From: Bacteroidaceae bacterium
GTDB taxonomy: Bacteria; Bacteroidota; Bacteroidia; Bacteroidales; Bacteroidaceae
DNA: 64,000 bases
Reading direction: 5' to 3'
NCBI GenBank assembly: GCA_902362595.1
Contig: CABIXF010000007.1
Location: 74,609-138,608 of the forward strand
Under the pieces are notes generated by a model, which saw only the letters and a program-made list of their open reading frames with translations, was not told where the DNA came from and searched no databases. Both the position numbers and the translations under genes were made by a program. Positions 1-8,930 of the stretch are shown in pieces; the stretch's first letter is position 1; each line of letters opens with the position of its first letter.

Positions 1-1
1 A

Positions 2-622
2 GCCAAGAATAGAGAAGTGTTCTCCACCCCGATTAGCATGAACAATCCGGTCACCGTACAGGTGTTGGGTATTTGTTCGGCACTTGCCGTTACTTCCAAA
101 CTGGAACCGGCCATCGTGATGGGACTTTCGGTAACCATTATCACCGCATTCTCGAATGTGGTCATCTCATTAATCCGCAAGACAATTCCGAACCGTATCC
201 GTATTATCGTACAGTTGGTGGTCGTTGCTGCGTTAGTGACTATCGTAAGCGAACTGCTGAAGGCTTTTGCCTACGACGTAAGTGTCCAGCTTTCAGTATA
301 TGTAGGTCTGATTATCACCAACTGTATCCTGATGGGACGTCTGGAAGCGTTTGCGATGGCAAACGGCCCGTGGGAATCTTGTCTTGACGGTCTGGGCAAC
401 GGACTGGGCTATGCCAAGATTCTGGTCATCGTGGCTTTCATCCGTGAGCTTCTGGGCTCAGGTACGTTGCTGGGTTTCAATGTCCTGAACCATGCAGCTA
501 TCCAGGAGTTCGGCTATGTGAACAACGGCTTGATGCTGATGCCGCCGATGGCGTTGATTATCGTGGCTTGCCTGATATGGTACCAGCGTGCGAAGCATCC
601 TGAATTACAAGATAAGGAATAA
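2..622 (+). CDS. nqrD: Na+-translocating NADH:quinone reductase subunit D (5' partial)
   Basis: This is an integral membrane subunit of Na+-NQR, the complex that oxidises NADH, reduces quinone and pumps sodium. The frame is open through the left window edge, so the first few codons are missing; the GTG at 17 is internal to the gene. The remaining sequence is a run of hydrophobic helices with the NqrD/RnfE-type segments NNPVTVQVLGICSALAVT and FIRELLGSGTLLG. nqrE follows after 19 bases and nqrF after that, the order of the standard nqrABCDEF operon. The identification is firm. Only the start cannot be seen. Confidence 0.95.
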   Translation, partial: AKNREVFSTPISMNNPVTVQVLGICSALAVTSKLEPAIVMGLSVTIITAFSNVVISLIRKTIPNRIRIIVQLVVVAALVTIVSELLKAFAYDVSVQLSVYVGLIITNCILMGRLEAFAMANGPWESCLDGLGNGLGYAKILVIVAFIRELLGSGTLLGFNVLNHAAIQEFGYVNNGLMLMPPMALIIVACLIWYQRAKHPELQDKE

Positions 623-641
623 CAAGTAAAGGAAAGACATT

Positions 642-1265
642 ATGGAACATTTTTTCAGTTTATTGGTCCGCTCCATCTTTGTGGACAATATGATATTCGC
701 GTTCTTCCTGGGTATGTGTTCATACCTGGCGGTATCGAAGAATGTGAAAACAGCTGTCGGTCTGGGCATTGCTGTAACTTTCGTGCTGGTGGTGACTTTG
801 CCGGTCAACTATTTGCTCCAGACGAAGGTACTGGCTGCCGACGGTATTTTGGGCATTGACCTCAGCTTCTTGAGCTTCATCCTCTTCATTGCCGTTATCG
901 CGGCCATTACACAGTTGGTGGAAATGATTGTGGAGCGTTTCAGCCCTTCGCTGTATGCTTCGCTGGGTATCTTCCTGCCGTTGATTGCCGTGAACTGCGC
1001 CATCATGGGTGCCTCTCTGTTCATGCAGCAGCGCATCAACCTGACTCCTTCCGACCCGAAGTTCATCGGTGGCATCGGTGATGCTGTCTCTTACGCACTG
1101 GGTTCAGGTATCGGCTGGATGCTGGCCATCGTCGGTCTGGCTGCCATCCGTGAGAAAATGGCTTACTCTGACGTACCTGCTCCGCTGAGAGGACTGGGTA
1201 TCACTTTCATCACTGTAGGTCTGATGGCAATGGCATTTATGTGTTTCTCTGGTTTGAACATCTAA
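642..1265 (+). CDS. nqrE: Na+-translocating NADH:quinone reductase subunit E
   Basis: This 207-residue protein has about six hydrophobic helices and the NqrE/RnfA-family pattern. It begins [17 protein letters not shown] and contains [15 protein letters not shown] and [11 protein letters not shown]. In the family the paired NqrD and NqrE subunits form the membrane core and carry a buried iron centre; the Cys in GMCSYL and the Cys in VNCAIM are the expected ligands. The gene sits 19 bases after nqrD and 18 bases before nqrF, so it is cotranscribed. Length is normal for the family. Confidence 0.96.
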   Translation: MEHFFSLLVRSIFVDNMIFAFFLGMCSYLAVSKNVKTAVGLGIAVTFVLVVTLPVNYLLQTKVLAADGILGIDLSFLSFILFIAVIAAITQLVEMIVERFSPSLYASLGIFLPLIAVNCAIMGASLFMQQRINLTPSDPKFIGGIGDAVSYALGSGIGWMLAIVGLAAIREKMAYSDVPAPLRGLGITFITVGLMAMAFMCFSGLNI

Positions 1266-1283
1266 TAGGAAAGGAATAAGACA

Positions 1284-2552
1284 ATGGATATGAATTTTAT
1301 TTTAGCGAGCATTGGAGTATTCCTGGTGACTATTCTGGTGCTGGTAGTCATCCTGCTGGTAGCGAAGAATTTCCTTGTGGCTTCCGGCAACGTGAAACTG
1401 ACTATCAACGGCGACAAGGAAATGGAAGTAGAATCCGGCTCTACGTTGCTGAACACATTGGCCGTTAACGGCGTATTCTTGCCTTCAGCTTGTGGTGGTA
1501 AGGGTTCTTGCGGACAGTGCAAGTGTCAGGTGATTGAAGGAGGCGGCGAAATCCTGCCTTCTGAAGTGAGCCACTTCAGCCGCAAGCAGCAGAAAGACCA
1601 CTGGCGTCTGGGTTGCCAGGTGAAGGTGAAAGGTGACCTGTCTATCAAGGTGCCTGAATCTGTAATGGGTGTAAAGGAATACGAATGTACGGTTATCTCC
1701 AACAAGAACGTGGCTACTTTCATCAAGGAATTCAAGGTGCAGTTGCCTAAGGGTGCCCACATGGACTTCATCCCGGGTTCTTACGCACAGATCAAGATTC
1801 CTAAATATGAAATGGACTACAACAAGGATATCGATAAAGACCTTATCGGTAAGGAATACCTGCCTGCATGGGAAAAGTTCGGTTTGTTTAACCTGAAGTG
1901 TAAAAACGAAGAAGAAACCATCCGTGCTTACTCTATGGCCAACTATCCGGCTGAAGGCGACGTATTCATGCTGACCGTACGTATCGCTACTCCGCCGTTC
2001 AAACCCGACCGCAGCGGTTTCATGGATGTGATGCCGGGTATCGCTTCTTCTTACATCTTTACCCTGAAACCGGGTGACAAGGTGCTGATGAGTGGTCCTT
2101 ACGGAGACTTCCATCCGATTTTCAACTCAAAGAAGGAAATGATCTGGGTCGGTGGTGGCGCCGGTATGGCTCCGCTGCGTGCACAGATTATGCACATGAC
2201 TCGTACGTTGAACACAAGAGACCGCGAACTGCACTACTTCTACGGTGCCCGTGCGTTGAACGAAGTGTTCTACCTGCAAGACTTCCTGCAGCTGGAAAAA
2301 GACTTCTCGAACTTCCACTTCCACTTGGCACTCGACCGTCCGGATCCGGCAGCCGATGCAGCGGGCGTGAAGTACACTCCGGGATTTGTTCATCAGGTAA
2401 TGTACAACACTTACCTGAAAGACCACGAAGCTCCGGAAGACATCGAATACTACATGTGTGGTCCTGGTCCGATGTCAAAAGCTGTGGTTAACATGCTGGA
2501 TAGCCTGGGCGTTGAAAGCTCTTCTATCATGTATGATAACTTCGGTGGATAA
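1284..2552 (+). CDS. nqrF: Na+-translocating NADH:quinone reductase subunit F
   Basis: NqrF is the NADH-oxidising subunit of Na+-NQR. The 422-residue product has an N-terminal membrane anchor (about residues 5-27), then a plant-type 2Fe-2S domain with the cluster cysteines in SACGGKGSCGQCKCQ, then an FAD-binding domain (RAYSMANYP) and an NAD-binding domain (GGGAGMAPLR and CGPGPM near the C-terminus). It ends in the aromatic DNFGG tail usual for the family. It is the last gene of the nqr operon, with a terminator 30 bases downstream. A second ATG two codons in (1290) is an equally possible start. Confidence 0.97.
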   Translation: MDMNFILASIGVFLVTILVLVVILLVAKNFLVASGNVKLTINGDKEMEVESGSTLLNTLAVNGVFLPSACGGKGSCGQCKCQVIEGGGEILPSEVSHFSRKQQKDHWRLGCQVKVKGDLSIKVPESVMGVKEYECTVISNKNVATFIKEFKVQLPKGAHMDFIPGSYAQIKIPKYEMDYNKDIDKDLIGKEYLPAWEKFGLFNLKCKNEEETIRAYSMANYPAEGDVFMLTVRIATPPFKPDRSGFMDVMPGIASSYIFTLKPGDKVLMSGPYGDFHPIFNSKKEMIWVGGGAGMAPLRAQIMHMTRTLNTRDRELHYFYGARALNEVFYLQDFLQLEKDFSNFHFHLALDRPDPAADAAGVKYTPGFVHQVMYNTYLKDHEAPEDIEYYMCGPGPMSKAVVNMLDSLGVESSSIMYDNFGG

Positions 2553-2583
2553 TCAAGAAATTATAAGTCTTGAAATAAAGAAA

Positions 2584-2612
2584 AGCCTCTGCACAGCGCA
2601 GGGGCTTTTTTT
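2584..2612 (+). terminator. Rho-independent terminator of the nqr operon
   Basis: A 9-base stem (2584-2592 pairing with 2598-2606, one G-U pair) with a 5-base loop is followed directly by seven T. It lies 31 bases after the nqrF stop. Confidence 0.88.
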
Positions 2613-2867
2613 ATGCCATAAAGACTCTTCGTCGGTTGTCGCGTGAGCATACGGACAGGAGGGGCTGGCAGAAGTTCGCATTTGGATAAAGAATACTTAC
2701 TTGTTGTTACTTTGTGGAGCCTAACCTGTCGAACAGTCTGCAAGTAGTAATGAATATGGAAAGAAATGAGGCGATATATTACAAAATAATGAAGATTTTG
2801 TTCATTTTGATATCTGTTTCTTGATGTACGTCAATAAATGATAGGGGAAAGGCAACTTTTCTTCTGC

Positions 2868-2903
2868 TTTGTTTTTATGTTGTTCAACATATACTTATCT
2901 TTG
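2868..2903 (+). promoter_or_regulatory. Putative promoter of the Spy-like gene
   Basis: TATCTTTG at 2896-2903 matches the Bacteroidales -7 consensus. A TTTG at 2868-2871 could be the -33 element, but the 24-base spacing is longer than usual. It implies a leader of about 75 bases before the ATG at 2984. The rest of the 430-base stretch 2553-2983 holds only the nqr terminator and AT-rich sequence; I see no gene in it. Confidence 0.5.
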
Positions 2904-2983
2904 CATCGGTAAAAAGAAATAGCTCGAGCTAAACTAGAGAATTATTTAGGTAACAAAGTTTTTAGGTAAAAGATTTTAAAGGT

Positions 2984-3352
2984 ATGAAAAGATTAGGATT
3001 AACATTGGTAGCCGCATTGGCTTTTTCAGTTTCTATGTTTGCAGAAGGTGTGCAGGGCAACAGCAATGCAGAAAAGTGGAACGGTTCAATCAACAAGTCT
3101 AAACTGACTAAGTATCTGAATCTGTCATCTACCCAGCACGAGAAAGTAGCTGATATTTGCGACTATTTTGAGCAGGAAATGACCCGTGCCAACTCCTCAA
3201 AGACTGACAACAAGGAAAAAGTTCGCAAGGCTGTATACGGCAACCTGAAGCTGATGAAACAGACACTGGACGAAAAGCAGTACTCAAACTACGTACGTCT
3301 GATGGCCATGACACTGCGCAACAAAGGTATCGACTTGAACGAAGCAAAATAA
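2984..3352 (+). CDS. Small exported protein, Spy/CpxP-like by appearance
   Basis: This 122-residue protein starts with a clear signal peptide (MKRLGLTLVAALAFSVSMFA) and is otherwise helical and charged. The segment LTKYLNLSSTQHEKVADIC and the later LDEKQYSNYVRLM resemble the LTxxQ-type repeats of Spy/CpxP periplasmic chaperones. That resemblance is the only functional hint. It is a single-gene unit with its own promoter and terminator, between the nqr operon and a convergent transporter gene. A periplasmic role is inferred from the signal peptide; the chaperone role is a guess. Confidence 0.8.
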   Translation: MKRLGLTLVAALAFSVSMFAEGVQGNSNAEKWNGSINKSKLTKYLNLSSTQHEKVADICDYFEQEMTRANSSKTDNKEKVRKAVYGNLKLMKQTLDEKQYSNYVRLMAMTLRNKGIDLNEAK

Positions 3353-3380
3353 ATAAAAGATATTTTTGACCTTTTCTGAG

Positions 3381-3416
3381 AACCCCGGAGACTTGCAAGA
3401 GTCCTCGGGGTTTTTT
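3381..3416 (+). terminator. Rho-independent terminator after the Spy-like gene
   Basis: AACCCCG at 3381-3387 pairs with CGGGGTT at 3406-3412, extended by GACT/AGTC with two mismatches between. A run of six T follows. It lies 28 bases after the stop codon at 3352. Confidence 0.8.
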
Positions 3417-3491
3417 GTGTCTTCAGAAGAAACATACAAAACGTCGAAGCGCTTTTTAGGGGAGCAATTTCTCTGTTTGGGAATCCCAATC

Positions 3492-4847
3492 CTACTCCTC
3501 GTGATAATCATTCAGGCGGTCGTTCCAGAGATACTTCCGGGTTTCGCTGACGATGACGCCCGAGAGCAGAAGCAGGGAGATAAGGTTCGGAATGGCCATG
3601 AGGGCATTGACCACATCGGCGAAGTTCCACACGAGGGACAGGTTGACTACGGAACCCACATACACCATCACAATCCACAGCAGACGGTAGGCCCGCATGA
3701 TTTTCCGGCCTCCCAGGTACTCTACGGCCTTCTGCGAATAATACGTCCAGCCCAGGATGGTACTGAAGGCAAAGGTCACGATGCCGAACGACAGGATGGG
3801 AGTGCCGACGTAGGGAATTTTCGCGAAGGCCATCTTGGTCAGGGCCGCGTCGCTCGTGTAGTCGATGTCCGGATAGGCCAGGATGCTGCTCACCAGTACC
3901 AGTCCGGTCAGGGCGCAGATAACCACTGTGTCCCAGAAGGTACCTGTGGAAGAAACCAGTGCCTGGCGCACCGGGTTGCGTGTCTGGGCTGCTGCCGCTA
4001 CGATGGGAGCCGACCCCAGTCCCGATTCATTGGAGAAAAGTCCGCGCGCGATGCCGTAGCGGGCCGCCATCATCACCGTGGTGCCCACAAAACCGCTGCC
4101 CGCCGCACGGGCCGAAAAAGCCGATTCCAGAATGAGGCGGATGGAAGCCCCCAAGTAGGCATGGTTCACCATCAGGATGTAGATGCAGCCTCCCACATAG
4201 AGCAAGGCCATGAGCGGGACGAGTCCCATGCACACTCTGGCGATGCTTTTGACGCCACCGATGACCACGAGGGCCGTCAGGACGCTCATTGCTATACCTG
4301 TCAGGTGAGGTGATACCCCGTAGGATTCATGGAGTAATAAGGAAATGGAATTGGCCTGCACCGTGTTGCCGATGCCGAAAGCCGCCAGTGCGGTGAAGAT
4401 ACAGAACAGGATGCCCAGCCATTTCATGCCCAGTCCGCGTTCCAGGGCGTACATCGGACCGCCAATCATCTCGCCCGACGCATTTTTCACCCGGTATTTT
4501 ACGGCCAGCAGTCCCTCTGCATATTTGGTCGACATGCCGAACACCCCTGTGAGCCAGCACCAGAACACGGCACCCGGTCCGCCCAGGGCCACAGCCGTCG
4601 CCACACCGATGATGTTGCCCGTGCCGATGGTCGCTGCCAGGGAAGTGGCCAACGCCCCGAACTGGCTCACGTCGCCGCCGGCCTCCCGGTCCTTGCTGAC
4701 GGAGAGGCGCAGGGCCTTGAGAATATGCAGTTGGGGAAATCGCAGCCGGACGGTCAGGTAAAGGTGCGTGCCCAGCAGCAAGACAATCATGGGCCATCCC
4801 CATAAGAACGAACTAATCTCCTGTACAATCTTCGTAATCTGTTCCAT
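3492..4847 (-). CDS. Alanine/glycine:cation symporter (AGCS family)
   Basis: This is an inner-membrane Na+-coupled amino-acid symporter of the AGCS (DagA/AlsT) family, about 451 residues and ten or more hydrophobic helices. Family signatures are AATIGTGNIIGVATAVA, GPGAVFWCWLTGVFGMSTK and ARGLFSNESGLGSAPI. The ATG at 4847 (MEQITKIVQEISSFLWG) is preferred because it starts right before the first helix; the frame could open 16 codons earlier, but that stretch is polar and unlike the family. The gene lies 81 bases downstream of uvrB on the same strand, probably as a separate unit. The substrate is most likely alanine or glycine, which the sequence cannot settle. Confidence 0.93.
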   Translation of the reverse strand: MEQITKIVQEISSFLWGWPMIVLLLGTHLYLTVRLRFPQLHILKALRLSVSKDREAGGDVSQFGALATSLAATIGTGNIIGVATAVALGGPGAVFWCWLTGVFGMSTKYAEGLLAVKYRVKNASGEMIGGPMYALERGLGMKWLGILFCIFTALAAFGIGNTVQANSISLLLHESYGVSPHLTGIAMSVLTALVVIGGVKSIARVCMGLVPLMALLYVGGCIYILMVNHAYLGASIRLILESAFSARAAGSGFVGTTVMMAARYGIARGLFSNESGLGSAPIVAAAAQTRNPVRQALVSSTGTFWDTVVICALTGLVLVSSILAYPDIDYTSDAALTKMAFAKIPYVGTPILSFGIVTFAFSTILGWTYYSQKAVEYLGGRKIMRAYRLLWIVMVYVGSVVNLSLVWNFADVVNALMAIPNLISLLLLSGVIVSETRKYLWNDRLNDYHEE

Positions 4848-4928
4848 TTTCTGTTTGTTTTGATTATTTGCGCAAAAGTGTGAATAATAAATCAAAACTC
4901 ATAAAAATGTGTCAGAAATAACGAAATA

Positions 4929-6974
4929 TCAGTTTTTCTCTTTCAAAAGGTCTTCCAACTTGAGCAGTTCGTCGCGGTATTGTGCCGCTTCGATGAAGTC
5001 CAGCTTCTTGGCCGCTTCCTGCATGAGCTTGCGGGTGCGGTCGATGCTCTTCTGCAACTGTTCCTTCGACATGTACTGTACCACCGGGTCGGCTGCCGCA
5101 TGCAGCTGGGCTTCCGTCTCGGTGTATGCCTTCGGAGCTTTCGGCTTGCTGTCGGCCGTTGCGGCAGAAGAAGACCGTTCGATGTCGAGCAGGGCATTGT
5201 TGCGCGAGCGCGTAATCTGTTTCGGCGTGATGCCGTGTGCCTCGTTGTAGGCCAGCTGTTTTTCCCGTCGGCGGTTGGTCTCGTCGATGGTCTGCCGCAT
5301 GCTGTCCGTGATGTGGTCGGCATACATGATGACCTTTCCGTTCACGTTGCGGGCGGCACGTCCGGCTGTCTGAGTGAGCGAGCGGTGCGACCGGAGGAAG
5401 CCCTCCTTGTCGGCATCCAGGATGGCCACCAGCGACACTTCCGGCAGGTCGAGTCCCTCACGCAGCAGGTTTACCCCCACCAGCACGTCGTAGATGCCCT
5501 GCCGCAGGTCGTCCATAATCTTGATACGTTCCAGCGTATCCACGTCGCTGTGGATGTAGGCGCAGCGCACGTCGTGGTTGAGCAGGTATTCCGTCAGCTC
5601 CTCGGCCATGCGTTTGGTCAGGGTGGTGACGAGCACGCGCTCTTCCTTTTCCACCCGTTGCTGGATTTCCTCCATCAGGTCGTCTATCTGGTTCAGGCTG
5701 GGGCGTACCTCGATGACCGGGTCGAGCAGTCCCGTGGGGCGGATGACCTGTTCCACCACGATGCCCTCACTCTGTTGCAGCTCGTATTCGGCCGGAGTCG
5801 CACTTACGTAAATCACCTGCTTGGCCATCTGCTGGAACTCCTCAAACGTAAGCGGGCGGTTGTCCATGGCAGCCGGGAGCTGGAAACCGTATTCCACCAG
5901 GTTCGTCTTGCGGGCCCGGTCGCCGCCGTACATGGCCCGGATTTGGGGCACGCTGACGTGGCTTTCGTCGATGACAATCAGGAAATCCTCCGGGAAAAAG
6001 TCGAGCAGGCAGTAGGGGCGGGTACCCGGTTCGCGTCCGTCGAAGTAGCGCGAATAGTTCTCGATGCCCGAGCAGTGTCCCAGTTCGCGCAGCATCTCCA
6101 TGTCGTACGTCACCCGTTCATACAGGCGCTTGGCCTCGTAGGGCTTTCCGATTTCTTCAAAGTAGGCCACCTGCTTCGTCAGGTCATCCTCAATCTGGTG
6201 GATGGCCCGGAGCGTGCTTTCCTTGGTCGTCATGAAGAGGTTGGCCGGATAAATCTTGTATTCGTCGAACGTGCCGAGGCGATGTCCCGAAATGGGGTCG
6301 ATTTCCTCGATGCCGTCTATCTCGTCGTCCCAGAACATCACCCGGAGCACACTGTCGGTATAGGCCAGGGAGATGTCCACCGTATCCCCCTTCACGCGGA
6401 AGTTGCCACGGTTCAGTTCGATGTCGTTGCGCACGTACAGGCTGTCCACCAGCCGGCGCAGGAACACGTTGCGGTCCAGCAGTTTCCCCTTCTTGATGTC
6501 AATGACGTTGTTGTAGAAGTCCGCCGGGTTTCCCATACCGTAGATGCACGACACGGACGACACCACAATGACATCCTTCCGTCCCGAGAGCAGGGCCGAG
6601 GTGGCCGCCAACCGCAGCTTGTCGATTTCCTCGTTGATGGCCAAGTCCTTTTCTATATAGGTGTCGGTCGAAGGGATGTATGCCTCCGGCTGGTAATAGT
6701 CGTAGTAAGACACGTAGTATTCCACGGCGTTGTGCGGGAAGAAGTTCTTGAACTCCCCGTAGAGCTGTGCGGCCAGCGTCTTGTTGTGGCTCAGGATGAG
6801 GGTCGGCTTGTTCACGTTCTTGATGACATTGGCAATGGTGAAAGTCTTTCCGGAGCCGGTGACCCCCAGCAAAGTCTGTGCGGGTACGTGTTGCATGACG
6901 CCTTCGGTCAGCTGGGCGATGGCTTCCGGCTGGTCGCCGGTGGGCTGATAGTCGGATATGAGTTCGAAATTCAT
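4929..6974 (-). CDS. uvrB: UvrABC system protein B, excision-repair helicase
   Basis: UvrB is the damage-verifying helicase subunit of nucleotide excision repair, loaded by UvrA and recruiting UvrC. The 681-residue protein has the Walker A motif GVTGSGKT (residues 37-44), the beta-hairpin region YYVSYYDYYQPEAYIP, the DEXH-like IDESHVS, helicase motifs VLVGVNLLREGLDLPE and QTAGRAARN, and a C-terminal UVR domain that would contact UvrC. It starts at ATG 6974, 31 bases from a perfect palindrome at 7005-7030. Length and motifs are complete. Confidence 0.98.
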   Translation of the reverse strand: MNFELISDYQPTGDQPEAIAQLTEGVMQHVPAQTLLGVTGSGKTFTIANVIKNVNKPTLILSHNKTLAAQLYGEFKNFFPHNAVEYYVSYYDYYQPEAYIPSTDTYIEKDLAINEEIDKLRLAATSALLSGRKDVIVVSSVSCIYGMGNPADFYNNVIDIKKGKLLDRNVFLRRLVDSLYVRNDIELNRGNFRVKGDTVDISLAYTDSVLRVMFWDDEIDGIEEIDPISGHRLGTFDEYKIYPANLFMTTKESTLRAIHQIEDDLTKQVAYFEEIGKPYEAKRLYERVTYDMEMLRELGHCSGIENYSRYFDGREPGTRPYCLLDFFPEDFLIVIDESHVSVPQIRAMYGGDRARKTNLVEYGFQLPAAMDNRPLTFEEFQQMAKQVIYVSATPAEYELQQSEGIVVEQVIRPTGLLDPVIEVRPSLNQIDDLMEEIQQRVEKEERVLVTTLTKRMAEELTEYLLNHDVRCAYIHSDVDTLERIKIMDDLRQGIYDVLVGVNLLREGLDLPEVSLVAILDADKEGFLRSHRSLTQTAGRAARNVNGKVIMYADHITDSMRQTIDETNRRREKQLAYNEAHGITPKQITRSRNNALLDIERSSSAATADSKPKAPKAYTETEAQLHAAADPVVQYMSKEQLQKSIDRTRKLMQEAAKKLDFIEAAQYRDELLKLEDLLKEKN

Positions 6975-7004
6975 GAAATCAGGAAATTGGTGAATTGAAA
7001 ATTG

Positions 7005-7030
7005 GTGTAAAATTACATATTATTTTACAC
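7005..7030. promoter_or_regulatory. Perfect 9-base palindrome upstream of uvrB, candidate operator
   Basis: GTGTAAAAT (7005-7013) and ATTTTACAC (7022-7030) form an exact inverted repeat around 8 bases. Read on the minus strand it overlaps TAATTTTA (7008-7015), one base off the -7 consensus, placed sensibly for uvrB. The position suggests a repressor site. No regulator can be named. Confidence 0.45.
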
Positions 7031-7076
7031 AACACTTTGCACATCCTGAAAAATTACATTAAAAAACGTCTTGGAG

Positions 7077-7107
7077 TTGCATTATTCGCTGGAAAAGAGT
7101 AATTTTG
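7077..7107 (+). promoter_or_regulatory. Promoter of bamD
   Basis: TAATTTTG at 7100-7107 is an exact -7 match, with TTG at 7077-7079 as -33 element, 20 bases apart. Transcription would begin close to 7114, just before the ATG at 7127. Confidence 0.7.
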
Positions 7108-7126
7108 CGCAACTATCTTGATAAAT

Positions 7127-7966
7127 ATGAAGAAATATATTGCAATGGCCCTCCTTTCCGCGGGAATCTTGTCTTCCTGTGGAGAGTATAACAAGGTGCT
7201 GAAATGCACTGACTACGAATACAAATACGAAGCGGCAAAAACCTATTTTGCCAAGGGACAGAATTCGCGTGCGGCTACCATTCTGGAGGAGTTGATTCCC
7301 ATCCTGAAGGGTACGGCCAATGGTGAAGAGTCGTTGTACATGCTGGCAATGACTTACTACAACCAGGGGGACTATGTGACGGCTTCGCATTATTTCAATA
7401 CCTATTATACGACTTATCCGCGGGGTACCTATACTGAACTGGCCCGTTTCTTCAGTGGAAAGGCACTTTATCTGGATACACCGGAACCGCGTCTGGACCA
7501 AAGCAGTACCTACAAGGCCATTCAGGAACTGCAGATGTTCATGGAATATTTCCCGACCAGTTCGCGGAAAGAAATTGCGCAGAACATGATTTTCGAATTG
7601 CAGGACAAGCTGGTAGAGAAGGAATATCTTTCGGCAAAACTCTACTACGACCTGGGTTCCTATTCCGGAAACTCGGTGTACAGCAGTACGGGTAACAACT
7701 ACCTGGCTTCCATCGTGACGGCACAGAACGTGCTGAAGGAATATCCCTACACGCGGTTGCGGGAAGACCTGTATATCCTGATTCTCCGGGCCAAGTATCA
7801 CATGGCCAAGGAGAGTGTGCTCGAAAAGCGGGAAGACCGTATGCGCGAGACCGTGGACGAATACTACGCCTTCAAGAACGAATTTCCGGAAAGCAAGTAC
7901 ATGAAAGAGGTGGAAGGTATTTTTGCCGACGTGAGCAAGTACATTTCTACCGGTGAAGATGAATAA
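7127..7966 (+). CDS. bamD: Outer membrane protein assembly factor BamD
   Basis: BamD is the essential lipoprotein partner of BamA in outer-membrane beta-barrel assembly. The product (279 residues from the ATG) has a lipoprotein signal ending in the lipobox LSSC, so it is predicted to be lipid-anchored and then moved to the outer membrane. The rest is TPR-like helical repeats of the YfiO type (for example YEAAKTYFAKGQ, LYMLAMTYYNQGDYVTASHYF and TELARFFSGKALY). ATG 7127 is chosen over the upstream TTG at 7118 because the signal peptide begins there. rpoZ follows after 29 bases. Confidence 0.93.
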   Translation: MKKYIAMALLSAGILSSCGEYNKVLKCTDYEYKYEAAKTYFAKGQNSRAATILEELIPILKGTANGEESLYMLAMTYYNQGDYVTASHYFNTYYTTYPRGTYTELARFFSGKALYLDTPEPRLDQSSTYKAIQELQMFMEYFPTSSRKEIAQNMIFELQDKLVEKEYLSAKLYYDLGSYSGNSVYSSTGNNYLASIVTAQNVLKEYPYTRLREDLYILILRAKYHMAKESVLEKREDRMRETVDEYYAFKNEFPESKYMKEVEGIFADVSKYISTGEDE

Positions 7967-7995
7967 TAAACGTGTATAATTATAAATAAGGACTT

Positions 7996-8331
7996 ATGGA
8001 TTACAAAAAAACAAACGCTCCTACAACTACCGTTACTCGTAATTTGATGGAACTCTGTGAGGACACAGGCAATATCTATGAAACCGTAGCTATCATCGGC
8101 AAACGTGCCAACCAGATTGCTGCAGAGATGAAGAATGACCTTTCCAAGAAATTACAGGAGTTTGCTTCCTATAACGATAACCTGGAAGAGGTGTTTGAAA
8201 ACAGAGAACAGATTGAGATTTCTCGCTATTACGAAAAGCTCCCGAAACCGACACTGATCGCTACACAGGAGTACATCGAAGGAAAGGTTTATTATAGAAA
8301 CCCTGCAAAGGAAAAGGAAAAATTGCAGTAA
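7996..8331 (+). CDS. rpoZ: RNA polymerase subunit omega (Bacteroidales type)
   Basis: This 111-residue protein begins MDYKKTNAPTTTVTRNLMEL and contains NIYETVAIIGKRANQIAAEM, which corresponds to the conserved N-terminal part of omega (the region that clamps the beta' subunit). It lies between bamD and a DUF4293 gene, an arrangement I recall for Bacteroides rpoZ. The sequence is more diverged from the proteobacterial protein than the other housekeeping genes here, so the call rests on the short motif and the position. Confidence 0.85.
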   Translation: MDYKKTNAPTTTVTRNLMELCEDTGNIYETVAIIGKRANQIAAEMKNDLSKKLQEFASYNDNLEEVFENREQIEISRYYEKLPKPTLIATQEYIEGKVYYRNPAKEKEKLQ

Positions 8332-8352
8332 TCCTTATTGTAAAGAATTTAG

Positions 8353-8421
8353 GAATGCATACGTGCATTCGGGCTTGTCATTCTGAGTGCAGCCGGCAAG
8401 AACCGTGCCCCTCAGAATGAC
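8353..8421. repeat. Paired palindromes, possible interspersed repeat element
   Basis: Two inverted repeats lie side by side between rpoZ and the DUF4293 gene. GAATGCA/TGCATTC (8353-8359 and 8364-8370) has a 4-base loop. GTCATTCTGAG/CTCAGAATGAC (8377-8387 and 8411-8421) has a 23-base loop. The second resembles the short REP-like sequences with a GTCATTCTGAG core that I recall from Bacteroidetes intergenic regions. Neither stem is followed by a T run, so they do not look like terminators. Confidence 0.55.
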
Positions 8422-8455
8422 ATTTGCGTTTGAAAACCTTTTATTGACAATTGAT

Positions 8456-8911
8456 ATGATACAGAGAATACAGACCGTTTATTTGCTGGTCGTAGCCATC
8501 CTGATGGTGGTGATGATGTCTGCTTCCGTGGGAAGCTTTTATACCGACAAGAACATTTGCGAAATGACGAACTTGAGCTATACGCTTCCTGACGGCAACG
8601 TGAACTATACACCGTGGGCCTTGTTTGCCGTGCTGGTGGTGGCGGCTGTGGTAGCCCTGGGCACCATCTTCCTCTATCGGAAACGGATGTTACAGATTCG
8701 TCTGACCATCTTCAATACCATCGTGCTGATTGGCTATTACCTGGTGCTGGTTTATTTCGTGGTGAACCCCGACAAGGCGTTCGATGACTACAGCTTCATG
8801 CCTTCGTGGTCTGTCTGTCTGCCGCTGGTGAGCATCATTCTGAACTGGCTGGCTATCCGCGCCATCGGCAAGGACGAGATGCTGGTCAAGGCATACGAAA
8901 GACTGCGCTGA
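8456..8911 (+). CDS. DUF4293 family membrane protein
   Basis: This is a 151-residue protein with four hydrophobic segments: MIQRIQTVYLLVVAILMVVM at the start, then helices around residues 55-75, 85-105 and 115-135. The sequence and its position after bamD and rpoZ fit the Bacteroidetes family DUF4293, which has no known function. ATG 8456 is chosen because the frame upstream of it runs through the palindrome at 8377-8421. It probably sits in the inner membrane. Confidence 0.82.
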   Translation: MIQRIQTVYLLVVAILMVVMMSASVGSFYTDKNICEMTNLSYTLPDGNVNYTPWALFAVLVVAAVVALGTIFLYRKRMLQIRLTIFNTIVLIGYYLVLVYFVVNPDKAFDDYSFMPSWSVCLPLVSIILNWLAIRAIGKDEMLVKAYERLR

Positions 8912-8930
8912 TTCATCGGTGAAGATACAG

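Noticed and set aside
4980..6998. Long plus-strand open frame of about 670 codons opposite uvrB
   Set aside because: It is the antisense shadow of uvrB, which has all its catalytic motifs; the plus-strand product is low-complexity and shows no domain.
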